In this document: piece after piece, positions 5,823-8,523 of the stretch | Layout of the letters: each line of letters opens with the position of its first letter | How positions within the stretch are numbered: the first letter of the stretch is position 1 | NCBI GenBank assembly: GCA_964416175.1 | Contig: CAYQDF010000129.1 | Span: 1 to 8,523, forward strand | Direction of reading: 5' to 3' | Length of the DNA: 8,523 bases | DNA from: CAYQDF01 sp964416175 | GTDB lineage: Bacteria; Chloroflexota; Anaerolineae; Anaerolineales; UBA4823 | The notes under the pieces: model-generated | The model's input: only the letters and a program-made list of their open reading frames with translations | Databases searched by the model: none | What the model was told of the DNA's origin: nothing | Translations under genes and position numbers: made by a program

Positions 5823-8354
5823 TCAGTGTGCGATTCCATGCGCATGCATGCGGGTATGGAGCGCCTTAATCGCTTCCAGAAAGGGGCGCTCCAACTCGGC
5901 CAGGTGATCTGGTTGCCCGTGGAAGTGCGCCGTCGTGCCGTCTGGATATCTCGGGCTGCGCTGGCGAATGTATTCCAGACTGCCGGAGATCAGGGTAAGC
6001 ATGTACCGAAAAGTCTCCTCCGAATACAGCCCTTTCCCCCCCTCACAGACGAGATAAACAGGGGAAGTGTGGGCCATCACCCCACGACGGCGGGCGTCAT
6101 GATGCGGGCGCGCTGTGTATCCTGGGCCAGCGCAGCGCGCGGCCAGCCAGCTGTCACCCGAGAATTTCAGGCGCTCCTCCAGCTTCAGCGTGCGGTTGCC
6201 GCCGGGGGAAACAGCTTCAGCCACCACGCGCCCCTGCTCGATGATCTGAAGGCAATGCAGAGGAAAGATCGAACGGGCGGTCGCTTCCACCTGCAGGGTG
6301 GCCCCGCGGCTGATCGTGATCTCTGAGCCAGGTTCCTGACCCTCCACGGTCAGCCAGAGCAGGGGACCACCGCTCAGAAAAGTGCGCCCCTGTCTGAGCG
6401 CCCGGCACCAGGCCTCGTAATTGAAGGCCTCGCCCTCTTCAAGATGGGCGTACGTGCGGTAAAGCCCCACCGGGGTGTTGGACGACATCTTGTCGGTCCC
6501 CCCCACCAACGGGAGGCGGTAACCGGCGTTCAGGTAACGGTAGTACTCCCGGTGCTCGTAGTCCAGAAAGTCGAGCATCTCCACCGCATCCAGCCGGCCC
6601 GTGGCGATCAAAGCGGCCGGCTCGCCGTTAGGCGTGGGGATGTGCGGCAGGATGACCGTTCCGCCCTGGGCATGCGCGGCGTCGGCCCAGTGGCTGAGCG
6701 TGATTTCCAGCCCCCCGCCAAGCTCTCCCTCGGAAGGCCCGCCGCTGGCCCAGGGCATCACCGGCGTTTTCAAGCCGAGCAGGCTGATATGGCCCAGCAT
6801 ATGCTGCCGGTTTTCCTGGGAGACGTACACGATCGTCTTACCGTCCTGGGCCACGTGTGGCCGGCCGGTGAACTCCTCTGTATTCGTAAACAGGTGTCCC
6901 CACTGGCTCTGCAACAGGTTGACGACGTTTAGCCCCTCCGCCCGGGCCTCATTGGCGGCGCCTTGGGCGGACAGGAAGTGGACGTGCGTATCCCCGCTGT
7001 AATAGCCTGCAGCGTTCATGTCGATCCAGCGATCGATCTGGAGGGTCAGGTGCTGTTGGCCCGGCGCGATCTCAACCCATTGCCTGACCGGCTGGTATTC
7101 ATAGCCGCAGGCGATGTCTACCAGGACGCGGCCGCGCGGCAGCCAGCCCTCGCAAGTCCCGTCAATATACGCATAAGCGATCTGGCCCAGCCGGACGTCA
7201 CCGCCGATGTCCACATTCCAGGAGTCCAGGTTTGAAAAGATCGGAGCATGATGCCCGTGCGGAGGATAGGGGACACCCTCCGGAGAATGAAACGCGATGC
7301 GGCAGGGAAGGATATCCCCTGTCTGACCGTCCACGACCCGGACCCGCACCCAGTTCCGGCCAGGATCGAGGAGTTCTAGCCGCACCCCGGAACGCTCCAC
7401 AATACCCACGCGTTGCAGCTCCCCCCAGTTGACGGCGCAGAGCGGCTCATCTCCCGACAAGACTGTCACCGTTGCGGACTCGCTCCCGGCGATCTTCGTA
7501 TAGGCCGGCGAGGGGCCGTCATTGGGCGGCGCGCCGAAGCCGGCCATTTCAGGGTCAAGCATATCGAGAGGCTGCTCAGGCAGAGGGTAGGTATAGGTAG
7601 CAACGCCCCGGTCGATGTTAACTTCGAGCGGGCCGGCGGCAATCCCGGGGTCGGCGAGGCTAAGCTTGACCGGCCGGCGTGCCTGCCTCGGAAAAGGATC
7701 CTCTTTCAGATATCCGAGGGTGATCCCCGCCAGGATAAAGCGTTGGGGGCCGGGATGAATCTCGATATGGGCAATCTCGGATGCGGGACGTGGGTTCTTC
7801 CAAGCCCACAGGTAGTAGGCCTGTGGGATGGCCCAGCCCACCTCGGTCAAGCGGAACCCGGTGCGGTCCCAGCTCCCGGCATACCTGGGCTCGAGAAAAT
7901 GCTTCTGGTCTGGGACTGCCAGGAAAGGGAACTGGCCCCAAGGAAGGGGGATGACGCCGATTTCGAATCGCTCGCGAATGGGGACACTTTCCACGGCACC
8001 GTCCCGGTAGCACAGGGCATAACGGGCGATCTCGATGCCCAACGGGCCGCCTTGCCACAGGCGGGTCTCCAGCACGGCATGCGCGAAGACCACCTGTTCG
8101 GCGGTCTTCCCGACCGGGATCGTCACCGTCTTTGAATGTAAGCCCTCGTCCGGGCCAAATGCAATGAAACAGGGGTGATCGACAGAATCTTTAGACCCGA
8201 TCAGAAAAGGCAGGCCATGGAAAACCTGGCGACCGGTCGGAGGAGCAGCGGGCAGGTCCTGCAAGTAAGTCCCATCCCACGCCAGATTTTCCGGCCGATA
8301 TAACTCGACGCCGGCGTTGCAATAGGCAGTGAGGTTCAGGGGCTCATAATCCAT
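5823..8354 (-). CDS. CehA/McbA-family PHP-type metallohydrolase, multidomain
   Basis: This 843-residue protein has no signal peptide and is probably cytoplasmic. Its central catalytic region (about 450-670) has the PHP metal-site motifs of the CehA/McbA family: GDTHVH (D455, H457, H459), SQEN (E514), GHISLLG (H522), PHIP (H571) and GGTDK (D621), followed by FLSGGPLLWL. The family is named after carbaryl hydrolases, but most members have no known substrate. Residues about 40-215 form a beta-rich region with a GLPFLIG motif, possibly a jelly-roll, though the family is unclear. Residues about 335-440 resemble a carboxypeptidase-regulatory-like domain ('VVDGQTGDILPCRIAF'). After the catalytic core comes a beta region ending in 'AHTSPVYLV', then a helical, His-rich tail. 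The ATG is 2 bases after the repressor stop with no Shine-Dalgarno, implying reinitiation. The stop is 3 bases before the nif3-like ATG. The family call is firm; the substrate is unknown, with a sugar-derived ester, lactone or amide plausible only from context. Confidence 0.88.
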   Translation of the reverse strand: MDYEPLNLTAYCNAGVELYRPENLAWDGTYLQDLPAAPPTGRQVFHGLPFLIGSKDSVDHPCFIAFGPDEGLHSKTVTIPVGKTAEQVVFAHAVLETRLWQGGPLGIEIARYALCYRDGAVESVPIRERFEIGVIPLPWGQFPFLAVPDQKHFLEPRYAGSWDRTGFRLTEVGWAIPQAYYLWAWKNPRPASEIAHIEIHPGPQRFILAGITLGYLKEDPFPRQARRPVKLSLADPGIAAGPLEVNIDRGVATYTYPLPEQPLDMLDPEMAGFGAPPNDGPSPAYTKIAGSESATVTVLSGDEPLCAVNWGELQRVGIVERSGVRLELLDPGRNWVRVRVVDGQTGDILPCRIAFHSPEGVPYPPHGHHAPIFSNLDSWNVDIGGDVRLGQIAYAYIDGTCEGWLPRGRVLVDIACGYEYQPVRQWVEIAPGQQHLTLQIDRWIDMNAAGYYSGDTHVHFLSAQGAANEARAEGLNVVNLLQSQWGHLFTNTEEFTGRPHVAQDGKTIVYVSQENRQHMLGHISLLGLKTPVMPWASGGPSEGELGGGLEITLSHWADAAHAQGGTVILPHIPTPNGEPAALIATGRLDAVEMLDFLDYEHREYYRYLNAGYRLPLVGGTDKMSSNTPVGLYRTYAHLEEGEAFNYEAWCRALRQGRTFLSGGPLLWLTVEGQEPGSEITISRGATLQVEATARSIFPLHCLQIIEQGRVVAEAVSPGGNRTLKLEERLKFSGDSWLAARCAGPGYTARPHHDARRRGVMAHTSPVYLVCEGGKGLYSEETFRYMLTLISGSLEYIRQRSPRYPDGTTAHFHGQPDHLAELERPFLEAIKALHTRMHAHGIAH

Positions 8355-8356
8355 GG

Positions 8357-8523
8357 TCAGTCAGGGGGTGGGGCGGTAGATTCGCGCACGACCAGCTCGG
8401 GCGCGATGAGGTGCTGCTCGACCGGGAGGTTCGGGTTGAGCAATTTATTGATCAGCATGGTAACCGCCTCGTAGCCCATCTCGTAGGAGGGAAAACGCAC
8501 GGCGGTCAGCCTGGGGTGCATCA
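8357..8523 (-). CDS. LacI-family transcriptional regulator, C-terminal end (partial)
   Basis: Only the last 54 or so codons are inside the window; the 5' part, including the DNA-binding domain, lies beyond the right edge. Reading leftward from 8521, the frame gives PRLTAVRFPSYEMGYEAV, then a helix, then PELVVRESTAPPPD and a TGA at 8359-8357. The 'LT.VR.P.YEMG.EA' segment and the final 'ELVVRESTAPP' are the characteristic end of the periplasmic-binding-protein-like effector domain of LacI/GalR regulators. These proteins usually repress sugar genes and release DNA when a sugar binds. The stop lies 2 bases before the ATG of the metallohydrolase gene, so the two are almost certainly co-transcribed. 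The neighbouring sugar transporter and the palindrome at 4937-4950 make it the likely local regulator, which is inference. The effector cannot be read from this fragment. Confidence 0.9.
   Translation of the reverse strand, partial: MHPRLTAVRFPSYEMGYEAVTMLINKLLNPNLPVEQHLIAPELVVRESTAPPPD

Noticed and set aside
5841..5852. 12-bp palindrome CGCATGCATGCG
   Set aside because: It lies in the last codons of the metallohydrolase and is explained by the Arg-Met-His-Ala stretch of its His-rich tail. It does not resemble the operator-like site.
5145..6326. Plus-strand open frame of 393 codons opposite the nif3-like and metallohydrolase genes
   Set aside because: It has no family motif, crosses the junction of two well-supported genes and has low-complexity Arg/Gln/Ala composition typical of antisense frames.
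1..8523. CRISPR arrays, tRNA or rRNA genes, transposases and attachment sites
   Set aside because: I found no repeat-spacer pattern, no cloverleaf or rRNA-like sequence and no transposase motifs. Almost all of the window is occupied by the seven minus-strand genes.

Overview
The window is a single-direction gene block: every gene I can support lies on the minus strand and is read from right to left. In transcription order these are the 3' end of a LacI-family repressor (8523-8357), a large CehA/McbA-type PHP metallohydrolase (8354-5823), a Nif3-like dinuclear-metal protein (5819-5016), a lipoprotein sugar-binding protein (4893-3568), two CUT1 sugar permeases (3507-2617 and 2624-1767) and a GH13 alpha-glucosidase (1717-89). 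Only 88 bases follow the last gene.

Organism: the DNA is moderately GC-rich. The binding protein has a lipobox followed by a long linker rich in Pro, Ala, Glu and Thr. That style is common in Chloroflexota (Anaerolineae-like lineages), and the CUT1 plus GH13 content fits a heterotroph of that kind. This is an inference from protein style; there is no rRNA or marker gene here.

How it works together: the locus reads as a LacI-controlled oligosaccharide uptake and breakdown operon. The lipoprotein captures a sugar outside the membrane and the permease pair imports it. The cytoplasmic GH13 enzyme hydrolyses alpha-glucosidic bonds; its motifs lean toward alpha-1,6. No ATPase is present, so a shared MsmX/MalK-type ATPase encoded elsewhere is likely. 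The CehA/McbA protein and the Nif3-like protein, both lacking signal peptides, are tightly coupled to the repressor gene. They are the unexplained part: two metal-site proteins of unknown substrate in a sugar operon.

Regulation seen in the sequence: a perfect 14-bp palindrome with a central ACCGGT lies 44 bases upstream of the binding-protein start and has the form of a LacI-family operator. Its 10-bp core recurs 339 bases away inside the nif3-like gene. A strong hairpin followed by a T-rich run lies between the binding-protein and first permease genes, a plausible partial terminator or mRNA stabiliser that would lower permease output. The repressor, metallohydrolase and nif3-like genes are joined by stop-to-start gaps of only 2 and 3 bases with no visible Shine-Dalgarno, suggesting translational coupling.
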